This document shows positions 52,367 to 60,782 of a DNA stretch of 64,000 nt, in pieces. The translations under genes were made by a program, and so were the position numbers. The notes beneath the pieces were generated by a model, which searched no databases, was not told the DNA's origin, and saw only the letters and a list, made by a program, of their open reading frames with translations. This stretch comes from Saccharomonospora amisosensis (GTDB taxonomy: Bacteria; Actinomycetota; Actinomycetes; Mycobacteriales; Pseudonocardiaceae), in contig NZ_JAAOYM010000001.1 of NCBI RefSeq assembly GCF_011761185.1, positions 2,356,001 through 2,420,000 of the forward strand, given 5' to 3'. Positions within the stretch are counted from its first letter, which is position 1; each line of letters starts with the position of its first letter.

Positions 52367-53653
52367 ATGGCCGGTTACTGGTACACGCTCGGGCTGGTTG
52401 CCGTGCTGGTCGTGCTCAACGCTCTGCTCGCCGGCAGCGAGGTAGCCCTGGTGTCGCTGCGGCAGGAGCAACTGCGGTTGCTGGAACAGCGTGGCGGCAG
52501 GCGCGAGCGGCTACTGGTCAGGCTCGCCCGCGATCCGAACCGCTTTCTCGCCACCATCCAGATCGGCATCACACTGGCGGGGTTTCTCGCTTCGGCGACG
52601 GCGGCGGTGTCGCTTGCCCAACCGCTCGCCCGTCCCTTGGGGTTTCTCGGGGCGGCCGCGGAACCGGTGGCGGTCGGGTTGGTCACCCTGGTGCTGACGT
52701 TCATCACACTCGTGCTCGGCGAGCTCGCCCCGAAACGGCTGGCGATGCAGTACGCCCAGCAGTGGTCACTGCTGGCGGCCAAGCCACTGCACTGGCTTTC
52801 CGTGGTGTCGCGCCCGGTGGTGTGGCTGCTGGGCAAGGCGACCAGCCTGGTGGTGCGGGTGTTCGGCGGCGACCCGACAGCAGGCAGGGAGGAGCTGACC
52901 CTCGACGAACTGCGCCACGCCGTGGCGGGCAGCCAATCGCTGACTCCCGAGCAGCGTGCCATCGTTACCGGCGCGCTGGATTTGCGGCGGCGCACGTTGC
53001 GTGAGGTGCAGGTGCCTCGTGGCAGCGTGTTCACCCTCACCGCCGACGTGCCCGCGCCGCGGGCCCGGGCCGCACTGGCGGCCTCGGGGCATTCCCGTGC
53101 ACCCGTGGTCGGTGGCCGCGACCTCGATGACGTGGTCGGTGTGGTCAGCCTGCGCGAGCTGGTCGGCAGGGACGACCAGGATGTCGCGGGCGCGGCGCGG
53201 CCCGCCCAGGTGCTGCCCGGTGTGGCGGTGGTGGGCGACGCGCTGCTGCGAATGCAGGCCGAGCGCGAACCGTTCGCCCTTGTCGTCGACGAGCACGGTT
53301 CGGTGACCGGCATCGTCACGGTGGAGGACCTGCTCGAGGAGATCGTGGGCGAGATCTACGACGAGACCGACCGCGACCTCGCCGCCGTGCGTGTCGAGCA
53401 GGACGGCGCGTTGACGCTGCCAGGCACGTTTCCCGTGCATGATCTTGCCGACCTAGGGGTCAGGCTGACCGACGCCCCGCGCGGCGACTACGTCACCGTG
53501 GCGGGCCTGGTGCTGACCGAGCTCGGGCGCATTCCCACCACACCCGGCGATGTCGTTAGCCTGTCCGGCTGGTCGTTCGAGGTGGCGGCGGTGCGGCGCA
53601 GGGCGGTCACCTCCGTGCGCGTACGGCGACGCGCGCAGCCGCGCCCGGCGTAA
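52367..53653 (+). CDS. CNNM/CorC-type transporter (hemolysin C family membrane protein)
   Basis: A 428-residue membrane protein. The CNNM (DUF21) domain with about four helices covers 5-195 (LVAVLVVLNALLAGSEVALVSLRQEQL, then LVLGELAPKRLAMQYA). A CBS pair covers about 210-325 (REVQVPRGSVFTLTAD, FALVVDEHGSVTGIVTVEDLLEEIVGEI). The C-terminal CorC/HlyC transporter-associated domain starts DGALTLPGTFPVHDLADLGV. Such proteins are thought to move or sense Mg2+ or Co2+. Start: ATG at 52367. Its promoter region includes the DosR box at 52268. Confidence 0.88.
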   Translation: MAGYWYTLGLVAVLVVLNALLAGSEVALVSLRQEQLRLLEQRGGRRERLLVRLARDPNRFLATIQIGITLAGFLASATAAVSLAQPLARPLGFLGAAAEPVAVGLVTLVLTFITLVLGELAPKRLAMQYAQQWSLLAAKPLHWLSVVSRPVVWLLGKATSLVVRVFGGDPTAGREELTLDELRHAVAGSQSLTPEQRAIVTGALDLRRRTLREVQVPRGSVFTLTADVPAPRARAALAASGHSRAPVVGGRDLDDVVGVVSLRELVGRDDQDVAGAARPAQVLPGVAVVGDALLRMQAEREPFALVVDEHGSVTGIVTVEDLLEEIVGEIYDETDRDLAAVRVEQDGALTLPGTFPVHDLADLGVRLTDAPRGDYVTVAGLVLTELGRIPTTPGDVVSLSGWSFEVAAVRRRAVTSVRVRRRAQPRPA

Positions 53654-53682
53654 CGTCGCTGGTCCGGATGGGTCACGCAGGC

Positions 53683-53698
53683 GGGGACCAAGTGCCCT
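53683..53698 (+). promoter_or_regulatory. DosR-like box upstream of the HPF-like gene
   Basis: Core GGGACCAAGTGCCC (53684-53697), fitting GGGAC-N4-NNCCC. It ends 36 bp before the ATG at 53734, the same spacing as at the Hrp1-type gene. Confidence 0.65.
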
Positions 53699-53733
53699 AG
53701 GTAGGCCGTGGCGCGGTGGGAACAGTGGGTGCC

Positions 53734-54063
53734 ATGACGCCAACCAGCCGGCACGAACAACCGGCCGTGCACGTGAGCACCCACGGCAGGGTGGATCCAG
53801 CCGTTGTTGGCTACACCCTCGACCGGTTGCGCGGCCTCGGCAGCGACTACCCGGTCGACGCGGTGCAGGTGGAACTCGCCAGGCAGGGGCGTGGAATGCG
53901 AATAGAACTGACGGCTGTGCTGGCCGGAAGGCAGGTTCGCGCGGTGCACACAGGGGACAGCCCGAGAAGCGCCATCGACCACGCCCACAACGAGTTCGTC
54001 CGCCAGGTCGAACTCGCAGGCCGATGGACCCGACTCCTTCGCTCCGAACATGGCATCCGGTGA
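53734..54063 (+). CDS. Small HPF/RaiA (ribosome hibernation)-like protein
   Basis: A 109-residue protein of the sigma-54 modulation/S30EA fold: VHVSTHGRVDPAVVGYTLDR (first strand and helix), then VDAVQVELARQGRG, MRIELTAVLAGRQVRAVHTG and the helix SPRSAIDHAHNEFVRQVEL. It has only the N-terminal ribosome-binding type domain. In M. tuberculosis the dormancy gene Rv0079, two genes before Rv0081, occupies the matching position and has been linked to translation arrest. The ATG at 53734 lies 36 bp after a DosR-like box. The 3' end overlaps the next gene by 14 bp. Confidence 0.75.
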   Translation: MTPTSRHEQPAVHVSTHGRVDPAVVGYTLDRLRGLGSDYPVDAVQVELARQGRGMRIELTAVLAGRQVRAVHTGDSPRSAIDHAHNEFVRQVELAGRWTRLLRSEHGIR

Positions 54064-56113
54064 CGACCACACCCGCTCCGACGGCCGCGACGAGTGGCTG
54101 ATCCGGCGCGCAACCGAGGACACCGAAAGCCGCAGGGTCGACGACACGCTCTTCACTCTCGGCGCGGGTGGGTACGCCGTGCGCGGCTCGAGCGAGGACG
54201 AGCCGCCAGGCGATGACCCGGTGGTGCTGGTGTCCGGTGTGTACACCGGTTCCGGCTCCGATCAGCGGCCTATGGCGGGTCCGGACTCCACCAGGCTGGA
54301 TGTCACCCCAGCTGCCGCCGCCGACGAGCGGGTTCTCGATCTGCGCGCGGGCATGCTGTGGAGGCAGGAGCGGGGCACGCCCTCACCGTTGCGTACGTTG
54401 CGGTTCGTGTCGGCACGCAGGCCGGGCGTGATGGCGCTGCGGGCGCAGGCCGAGGAGGGCAGGCTGCATCCCGGCGAGCCGTTGCGGGCGTCCCAGGACG
54501 GCGAGCCGGTGCGGTTCGGGCACGACCGGGATTCGGCGTGGGTGCGCGTGGGCGGCGAGCAGTCGATCAGCGCCGCCGCCGTGCAACGCAGCTGGCTAGA
54601 GCGCGGCACGCGCACCGTGGAGCGGCTGGCCGCCTACGGCACCGGCGGCGTCGAGGAGACCCGGGCGGCGGCTGAGGTCGCCGGTGCCATCGGTTTCGAG
54701 CGGCTGCTCGCCGAACACCGCGAGATCTGGGCCGACCGGTGGGAAACCGTCGACGTGCGGGTGCCCGGTCATCCGGACGTGACGCTGGCCGCGCGGTTCG
54801 CGCTGTTCCAGTTGTGGTGCAACGTCGGTGGTCAGGGTGAGGCGGCCGTCGGCCCGCGCGGGCTGTCCGGATACGGCTACGCAGGGCACGTGCTGTGGGA
54901 CGCCGACGTCTTCGTGCTTCCCGCGATCGCGAGCATGAACACGGAGCTGGCACTCGACATGGTCGACTACAGGGTGCACCGGCTGCGGGCCGCCCGCGAG
55001 GCGGCCCGTTCCTGCGGCAGAGCGGGGGCCCGGTTCCCGTGGGAATCGGCCGTGGCAGGCGACGACGTCACCCCGACCTCAGGTGACCTCGCCGGCAGCC
55101 ACGTGCCGATCAGGACGGGTCAGCTGGAGGAGCACATCACGGCCGATGTGGCGTGGGCGGTGCTGCACTGTGCGCGCTGGACCGGTGAGGAGCGGTTCCG
55201 GCGGGGCGGGCGAGCCGCGCTGGTGGTGGAGACGGCCAGGTACTGGGCGTCTCGACTGCGCGTGGACCCGGGGGGAAGGGCGCACATCGACGCGGTGATG
55301 GGTCCCGACGAGTACCACGAGCCGGTGTCGGACAACGCTTTCACCAACGCGATGGCTCGCTGGAACCTGCGCGCCGCGGCGGAGTTCGTCGACGAACCCG
55401 AGCGCGGGGAGTTCCTCGACCTCGCCGAGCGGATCGTGGTCGGTTACGAGTCCGAGACCGGCCGCTACGAACAATTCGCGGGCTACTTCGATCTCGAGCC
55501 ACTGGTGGTCTCGCGGGTCGGTCCGCCGCCGCTGGCCGCCGACGCCGTGCTCGGCGGTGAGCGGGTCGCCGGCTCGCAGGTCATCAAGCAGCCCGACGTG
55601 TTGATGCTGCATCACCTGCTGCCCGACGAGACGGTGCCGGGTTCGTTGCGGCCGAACCTGGACTTCTACCTGCCGCGTACCTCACACGGCTCGTCCTTGT
55701 CGCCGGGGGTCTGCGCCGGACTGCTCGCCCGTGACGGGCGGCCCGACGAGGCGCTGGACCTGCTGCGGATCGCGCTGCGCATGGACCTCGACGACCTCAC
55801 CGGCACCACGGCCAACGGGTTGCACATGGCAACGATGGGCAGCGTGTGGCAGGCGTTCCTGTTCGGGTTCGCGGGCGCGTGGGTGCGCGACGGGGTGCTC
55901 GACCTCGACCCGGTGCTGCCGAGCGAGTGGCCGTGCCTGCAACTACGGTTTCGCTGTCTCGGCCGCAAGGTGCGGCTGGAGGTCGGCCACGACACCGTCG
56001 AGGTCACCGCCGACGGTCCGCTCGCCGTGCGGCTTCGCGGTGGTGAGGTGACCGAGGTGACCGGACCCACCAGGTTCGAACTGACCCGGCGGGAGGCCCG
56101 GCTACCCACCTGA
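54050..56113 (+). CDS. Glycoside hydrolase family 65-type sugar phosphorylase
   Basis: A 687-residue (alpha/alpha)6-barrel enzyme related to trehalose, maltose and kojibiose phosphorylases, which split alpha-glucosides with phosphate to give beta-glucose 1-phosphate. The N-terminal beta domain covers about 20-220, the barrel 225-600, the C-terminal beta domain the rest. Conserved segments are GLSGYGYAGHVLWDADVFVLP (about 265-285), VMGPDEYHEPVSDNAFTN with the general-acid Glu (about 420), and SQVIKQPDVLML and TSHGSSLSPG (phosphate site). It is translationally coupled to the HPF-like gene, so it may save energy from stored disaccharide during dormancy. Confidence 0.87.
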   Translation: MASGDDHTRSDGRDEWLIRRATEDTESRRVDDTLFTLGAGGYAVRGSSEDEPPGDDPVVLVSGVYTGSGSDQRPMAGPDSTRLDVTPAAAADERVLDLRAGMLWRQERGTPSPLRTLRFVSARRPGVMALRAQAEEGRLHPGEPLRASQDGEPVRFGHDRDSAWVRVGGEQSISAAAVQRSWLERGTRTVERLAAYGTGGVEETRAAAEVAGAIGFERLLAEHREIWADRWETVDVRVPGHPDVTLAARFALFQLWCNVGGQGEAAVGPRGLSGYGYAGHVLWDADVFVLPAIASMNTELALDMVDYRVHRLRAAREAARSCGRAGARFPWESAVAGDDVTPTSGDLAGSHVPIRTGQLEEHITADVAWAVLHCARWTGEERFRRGGRAALVVETARYWASRLRVDPGGRAHIDAVMGPDEYHEPVSDNAFTNAMARWNLRAAAEFVDEPERGEFLDLAERIVVGYESETGRYEQFAGYFDLEPLVVSRVGPPPLAADAVLGGERVAGSQVIKQPDVLMLHHLLPDETVPGSLRPNLDFYLPRTSHGSSLSPGVCAGLLARDGRPDEALDLLRIALRMDLDDLTGTTANGLHMATMGSVWQAFLFGFAGAWVRDGVLDLDPVLPSEWPCLQLRFRCLGRKVRLEVGHDTVEVTADGPLAVRLRGGEVTEVTGPTRFELTRREARLPT

Positions 56114-56226
56114 CCCGCGAGTTCCCCGCTCCCGCCCGCGAGTTCCCCGCTCCCGCCCGCGAGTTCCCCGCTCCCGCCCGCGAGTTCCCCGCTCCCGCCC
56201 GCGAGTTCCCCGCTCCCGCCCGCGAG
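56114..56226. repeat. 21-bp tandem repeat array B (5 identical units plus 8 bp)
   Basis: Five 21-bp units with identical sequence (56114-56134, -56155, -56176, -56197, -56218) and a partial unit to 56226. The unit begins CCCGCGAGTTCCCCGCTCC. The first base follows the GH65 stop codon directly. Exact identity of five copies suggests recent expansion or conversion. It is C-rich in the direction of the gene; the other strand carries G runs. Confidence 0.95.
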
Positions 56227-56254
56227 GGGGGCCGCCGCGAAACCAGGCACATCA

Positions 56255-56274
56255 AGTTGCTAATGTCTGCAACT
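56255..56274. promoter_or_regulatory. Candidate operator of the ArsR-type regulator
   Basis: AGTTGC (56255-56260), TAATGTCT, GCAACT (56269-56274) is a perfect inverted repeat in an AT-rich patch 46 bp before the regulator's TTG start. The next bases, GATAAA, could be a -10. Rv0081 of M. tuberculosis is known to bind palindromes in its own promoter. Confidence 0.6.
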
Positions 56275-56320
56275 GATAAACCAGCAAACGTCGCAGGTCT
56301 GGTGGCGCGAGAGGAGACTC

Positions 56321-56662
56321 TTGAGCAGGCCCCTCTACCAGTTGAAGGCCGAGTTCTTCAAAACCCTGGGCCACCCGGCACGGATTCGGGTGCTCGAGTT
56401 GCTGAGCGAGCGCGAGCACGCGGTTGCGGAGTTGCTGCCGGAGATCGGGGTCGAGCCCGCGAACCTGTCCCAGCAGTTGGCGGTGCTGCGACGCGCTGGT
56501 CTGGTGACCACTCGTAAGGAAGGTTCCACCGTGTTCTACTCGCTGACCAGCACTCACGTGGCCGAGTTGCTCGCGGTGGCGCGCAAGATCCTTACCGGGG
56601 TGCTGTCGGAACAGGTCGAGTTGCTCGACGACCTGCGTACCCCAGTGCCAGGGGAGCGCTGA
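56321..56662 (+). CDS. ArsR family regulator, Rv0081 homologue
   Basis: A 113-residue winged-helix repressor. The sequence PLYQLKAEFFKTLGHPARIR, VLELLSEREHAVAELLPEIG, NLSQQLAVLRRAGLVTTRKE and HVAELLAVARKILTGVLSEQ follows M. tuberculosis Rv0081 along its whole length. Rv0081 is a DosR-regulon hub that controls the hyc operon beside it. No metal-binding cysteines of classical ArsR proteins are present. The start is TTG at 56321 with GAGGAG four bases before it. It leads a seven-gene unit with gaps of -4 to +11 bp. Confidence 0.92.
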   Translation: MSRPLYQLKAEFFKTLGHPARIRVLELLSEREHAVAELLPEIGVEPANLSQQLAVLRRAGLVTTRKEGSTVFYSLTSTHVAELLAVARKILTGVLSEQVELLDDLRTPVPGER

Positions 56663-56663
56663 G

Positions 56664-57146
56664 GTGTTACGGCTGTGGCGCGCGATCCGGCGGGCCGGCC
56701 GCATCGCCGAGCCCGCACCAGAAGCACCGGCGACGGCGGCGCCCCCGGCCGCCGAGCTGGCGGGCTCGGTGCAACTGCGGCACGTCGACGCCGGTTCCTG
56801 CAACGGCTGTGAGATCGAGATCTCTTCGGCCTTCGGCCCGGTGCACGACGCGGAACGCTACGGCGCCCGCCTGGTCGCCTCGCCACGGCACGCCGACGCC
56901 CTGCTGGTGACCGGCCCGGTGACCCGCAACATGGCGGAGCCGCTGCGCCGCACCTACGAGGCGGTGCCGGAACCGAAGTCCGTGGTGGCCGTCGGCGACT
57001 GTGCCCGCGACTGCGGCGTGTTCGCCCGTGCCTACGGCGTGGCGGGACCGGTGTCGCGGGTGGTGCCGGTCGACCTGGAGATCCCTGGCTGTCCACCGAG
57101 ACCGGAGGCGATCGTCGAGGGGCTGCGAAAGCTGACCGGCCGATGA
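56664..57146 (+). CDS. NuoB/HycG-like iron-sulfur subunit (Rv0082-type)
   Basis: A 160-residue small subunit of a complex I/group 4 hydrogenase-like complex, on the cytoplasmic face. Cysteines for the N2-type [4Fe-4S] cluster are kept: CNGCEIE (about 46-52), GDCARDCGVF (about 111-120) and PGCPPRPEAI (about 142-151). The GTG start follows the ArsR stop by 1 bp. The length equals that of Rv0082. It should pass electrons at the junction with the large subunit, but the matching Ni-Fe ligands are missing there. Confidence 0.9.
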   Translation: MLRLWRAIRRAGRIAEPAPEAPATAAPPAAELAGSVQLRHVDAGSCNGCEIEISSAFGPVHDAERYGARLVASPRHADALLVTGPVTRNMAEPLRRTYEAVPEPKSVVAVGDCARDCGVFARAYGVAGPVSRVVPVDLEIPGCPPRPEAIVEGLRKLTGR

Positions 57147-59158
57147 ACCTGGCGGCGACGGGCCTCGGTGCGGCCATCTCACTGGGGTCGGCGACAGCGC
57201 TGGCCGCTCTGCTCGTTCCCGGCACCGCACGCCCTGCCGTGGGTGGAACGGGTACCGCGCTCACCGGCCTGGCGGGGATGCTCGCGGGCGCTGCCGCGCT
57301 GGCAGGCCAGTCGTTCTCGCTGAACCTTCCGATGCTGCTACCGCTGTCGGGGGTGTCGCTGACCCTGGACGCGCTCGGCGGCCTGTTCACGGTGGTGACC
57401 GGTGGCGTCGCCGTCGCGGCCGGGGTGTACGGCATCTCCTACGGCGGGCACGGCTTGCGGCGCAGGGGCGTTCAGGTCGCGTTGCCGCTGTTCGTGGTGT
57501 CGTTACTGCTGGTGCCCAGCGCGGCCAGCGTGGCCACCTTCTTGCTGTGCTGGGAACTGATGGCGCTGGCCTCACTCGTGCTCGTGGTGGCCGAACACAC
57601 CAGCCGCCCGGAGGTCGCCTCAGCGGGCCGCTGGTACGCGGGCATGACGCAACTGGGTTTTCTGACCATCCTTATCGGACTGTTGCTGTTCACCGCGCAC
57701 GCGGGCGACGACTCGTTCCAGCGACTGCGGGCCGCCGCGGCCGAGCTCCCCGCGGGAGTGGCCGGTGCGGTGTTCGCGTTGACCCTTGCGGGGTTCGCCT
57801 CCAAGGCGGGGATCGTGCCGCTGCACGCTTGGCTGCCGAGGGCCCACCCGGAGGCGCCGAGCCATGTCTCGGCGTTGATGTCGGCCGCGATGGTGAACCT
57901 GGGCGTGTACGGGATCGTGCGGGTCGGCTTCGACCTGCTCAGCGGTGGCCCGGCGCTGTGGTGGCTCGTCGTACTCGGGATCGGGGCCGCCTCGGCGGTG
58001 TACGGCATCCTGCACGCCGCGCTGAGTAACGACCTCAAGCGCCTGCTCGGCTACTCCACCACCGAGAACCTCGGCCTCGTGCTGGTCGGCATCGGCGCGG
58101 CGGGGCTGTTCAACTCCTCTGGCCACCGGGCGCTCGCCGGGGTGGCGCTGGCCGCCGCGCTACTGCACGTGGTGGGGCACGCAGCCTTCAAGACGGTGCT
58201 GTTCCTCTCCGCCGGCTCGGTGCTGCACGCCACCGGAACCCGCGATCTCGACGCGCTCGGCGGCCTGCGCGGGCGGATGCCGGTGACCACCGCGTTGTTC
58301 GGGCTTGGCGCGTTGGCCGCCTCCGCGTTGCCACCGGGAACGGCGTTCGTGTCGGAGTGGCTGCTGCTGCAAGCCCTTGTGCACGGTCTGCCAGCCGCGG
58401 GAACCGTCACCACCGTCGCGATGCCGGTCGCGGTGGCGGCCGTCGCGCTGACCGCTGGGCTGGCAGTGGTCACCTTCGTGAAGGCGTTCGGGGTCGGGTT
58501 CCTGGCGAGACCGCGAGGCGAGGGAGCCGAACGCGCGCACGAGAGCCCGGTAACCATGCTGGTCGGGACGGCTATCGCGGCGGTGCCGACCGTGGCGCTC
58601 GCGCTGGCCCCCACGGTGCTGTTGCCCGCACTCGGCGCGGTGAGCGCCGACCTGGTCGGCGGCCAGGACCCGGTGTCGGGGGCGGTGACGTTGCGGCTCT
58701 CCGGTGTCGCCGGTTCGCTGTCGCCGCTGCTGCTTGCGGCCGCGCTGCTGGCCGCGACCTTGACGGTGACCCTGCTGGTGCGCACGTTCGCCGGGCGCCC
58801 TGGCAGGCGGGCCGCAAGGCTGTGGGACTGCGGGGCGGGCCCGTTGTCGGCGCGGATGGAGTACACCGCGACCTCGTTCACCGAGCCGGAGCAGCGAGTC
58901 TTCGACAGCATCGCCCGGCCGCAGACCGAGGTGGACACCCACCACCACGACCGGGACCGCTACCTGGTGAGGGCCGTGCGCTACCGCAGAGTGCTGCCCG
59001 ACCGCATCGAGCGCTACCTCTACCGGCCGGTACTCGCGTTCCTCGCCGCGTGGGGCAGGACGGGACGGTGGCTGGCCACCGGTAGCGTGCATCGCTACCT
59101 CGGTTACGGGTTCTACACGCTGTGCGGTGCGCTGCTCCTGCTGGCGGTGACCCGGTGA
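57143..59158 (+). CDS. NuoL/HyfB-like proton-translocating membrane subunit (Rv0083-type)
   Basis: A 671-residue antiporter-like subunit with about 14-16 membrane helices. The family core includes the helix with charged residues FASKAGIVPLHAWLPRAHPE (about 217-236), SALMSAAMVNLGVYGI (about 243-258), SNDLKRLLGYSTTENLGLVL and the broken helix HAAFKTVLFLSAG (about 345). The long hydrophilic C-terminal part before the final helix is typical of HyfB. ATG overlaps the preceding stop. Lysines in helices 7 and 8 suggest it can still move protons or Na+. Confidence 0.9.
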   Translation: MNLAATGLGAAISLGSATALAALLVPGTARPAVGGTGTALTGLAGMLAGAAALAGQSFSLNLPMLLPLSGVSLTLDALGGLFTVVTGGVAVAAGVYGISYGGHGLRRRGVQVALPLFVVSLLLVPSAASVATFLLCWELMALASLVLVVAEHTSRPEVASAGRWYAGMTQLGFLTILIGLLLFTAHAGDDSFQRLRAAAAELPAGVAGAVFALTLAGFASKAGIVPLHAWLPRAHPEAPSHVSALMSAAMVNLGVYGIVRVGFDLLSGGPALWWLVVLGIGAASAVYGILHAALSNDLKRLLGYSTTENLGLVLVGIGAAGLFNSSGHRALAGVALAAALLHVVGHAAFKTVLFLSAGSVLHATGTRDLDALGGLRGRMPVTTALFGLGALAASALPPGTAFVSEWLLLQALVHGLPAAGTVTTVAMPVAVAAVALTAGLAVVTFVKAFGVGFLARPRGEGAERAHESPVTMLVGTAIAAVPTVALALAPTVLLPALGAVSADLVGGQDPVSGAVTLRLSGVAGSLSPLLLAAALLAATLTVTLLVRTFAGRPGRRAARLWDCGAGPLSARMEYTATSFTEPEQRVFDSIARPQTEVDTHHHDRDRYLVRAVRYRRVLPDRIERYLYRPVLAFLAAWGRTGRWLATGSVHRYLGYGFYTLCGALLLLAVTR

Positions 59159-60102
59159 GCGCGCTCGGCGTCCTCGGCGCGGCGACGCAGGCGGTACTCG
59201 TGGTGGCAGGGTCGCCGCTGCTGGTCGGCGTGATGCGGCAGATCCGCGCGCGGCTCGAGGGCCGCGCGGGCGCGGGTGTGCTGCAACCCTGGCGTGATCT
59301 GCGCAAGCTGACCCGCAAGGAGCGGCTCGCTCCACGCGGCACGAGCGAGTTGTTCCGGTCCGCCCCGGTCGTGCTGGTGGCGACCACGCTCGTCGTCGCC
59401 GTGGTGGCGCCGCTGGTGACCGCGACACCCGCCTCGGGCGCGCTTTCCGACCTGTTCGCCGTGGTGGCCTTGCTCGCGCTGGGCACCGTGGCGCTGGCAC
59501 TGGCCGGACTCGACACCGGCACCGCGTTCGGCGGGATGGGCGCGAGCAGGGCGATCATGATCCTCGCCCTTGCCGAACCCACGCTACTGGTGGCGATCTT
59601 CGCGCTGTCGGTCCGGGCGGGCTCGACCAACCTCGGCACCATCGTGTCGTCCGCTGTGGACGATCCGGCCGGCGTGTTCTCCCCGGTGACCGTGCTCGCC
59701 GCGGCCGCGCTCGCGATCGTGGTCGTCGCAGAGGCGGGCAGGCTACCCGTGGACAACCCCTCCACCCACCTCGAGCTGACGATGGTGCACGAGGCCATGG
59801 TGCTGGAGTACACCGGCCCTGACCTCGCACTGGTGGAACTCGCCTCCGCCATGCGGCTGACTGTGCTGCTGGCACTGCTGGCCAACCTGTTCCTGCCGTG
59901 GGGTGTGGCCACCGACGGCACACCGCTCGCGTTGCTGGTCGGCGTAGCGGCATTGGCGGCCAAGGTCGGGTTGCTCGGCGCGTTGCTGGCCGCCGCGGAG
60001 GTGTTCCTCGCGAAGCTTCGGCTGTTCCGGGTGCCGGAACTGCTCGCCGGGTCGTTCCTGTTCGCCCTGCTCGCCGTCGGCGCGTCGTTCCTGCTGGGCT
60101 GA
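59155..60102 (+). CDS. hycD: NuoH/HycD-like membrane subunit (Rv0084-type)
   Basis: A 315-residue membrane subunit with eight predicted helices that links the soluble arm to the antiporters. NuoH-family loops are clear: GRAGAGVLQPWRDLRKLTRKE (about 36-56), where GR.G..VLQP.RDL is the signature, and AEAGRLPVDNPSTHLELTMVHEAMVLEYTG (about 192-221), the acidic loop beside the quinone/ferredoxin site. GTG start overlapping the previous stop (GTGA). The length matches Rv0084. Confidence 0.92.
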   Translation: MSALGVLGAATQAVLVVAGSPLLVGVMRQIRARLEGRAGAGVLQPWRDLRKLTRKERLAPRGTSELFRSAPVVLVATTLVVAVVAPLVTATPASGALSDLFAVVALLALGTVALALAGLDTGTAFGGMGASRAIMILALAEPTLLVAIFALSVRAGSTNLGTIVSSAVDDPAGVFSPVTVLAAAALAIVVVAEAGRLPVDNPSTHLELTMVHEAMVLEYTGPDLALVELASAMRLTVLLALLANLFLPWGVATDGTPLALLVGVAALAAKVGLLGALLAAAEVFLAKLRLFRVPELLAGSFLFALLAVGASFLLG

Positions 60103-60113
60103 GTGGAGTGGAC

Positions 60114-60782
60114 ATGACCGAGACGCTGTACGCGCAGGCACTGAACCTGGCCGCTGGGGCGCTGCTGCTGACCGCCATGCTGATCCTGTGGCGCCGCGAG
60201 CTCGCCATGACCATCCGGGTGCTGGCGGCGCAGGGTCTGGCGCTCGCCCTGCTCGTCGCCGTGCTCGCCGCACGGGAGGGTGGCTTCGAGCTGTGGATCG
60301 CCGCCGCCGGGCTGGCGCTGCTGCGGGCGGGGCTGCTGCCGTGGCTACTGTGGCGGGCGCTCGCCGAGTCGGCGGACGGGCAGCCCGCGCGGGAGACCCG
60401 TCCGCTGGTCGACGTGGCGTCGTCACTGCTGGCCGCCGCGGCGCTGGCGCTGCTCGCCTACGCGGTGTCGCGCCCGCTGGTGGAGCTGGCACCGTCCGCG
60501 GCGACCCGTGCCATCCCCGTCGGGCTCACCGTGGTACTGCTGGGCTTCTTCGTACTCGTCACCCGCCGCAGGGCACTGTCGCAGCTCGTCGGTTTCCTGC
60601 TGCTGGACAACGGCATCACCGCCGTGGGTTTCCTCACCACCGAGAGTGTCGGTCTCATGGTGGAGCTGGGCGTCTCGCTCGATGTGCTGCTCGCGGTGCT
60701 CGTGCTGCGCGTGCTCACCACCAGGATGCGGGAGACCTTCGGCGACACCGACCTCGACGAGCTCAGAGAGTTGCGGGACTGA
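60114..60782 (+). CDS. hycP: HyfE/HycP-like membrane subunit (Rv0085-type)
   Basis: A 222-residue membrane protein with about seven helices, similar in design to HyfE (a NuoK-like subunit extended at both ends). Segments such as LVGFLLLDNGITAVGFL (about 160-176) and GVSLDVLLAVLVLRVL match that family. The ATG at 60114 has GAGTGGAG upstream and lies 11 bp after hycD. Its stop shares a base with the next start (TGATG). Confidence 0.88.
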   Translation: MTETLYAQALNLAAGALLLTAMLILWRRELAMTIRVLAAQGLALALLVAVLAAREGGFELWIAAAGLALLRAGLLPWLLWRALAESADGQPARETRPLVDVASSLLAAAALALLAYAVSRPLVELAPSAATRAIPVGLTVVLLGFFVLVTRRRALSQLVGFLLLDNGITAVGFLTTESVGLMVELGVSLDVLLAVLVLRVLTTRMRETFGDTDLDELRELRD

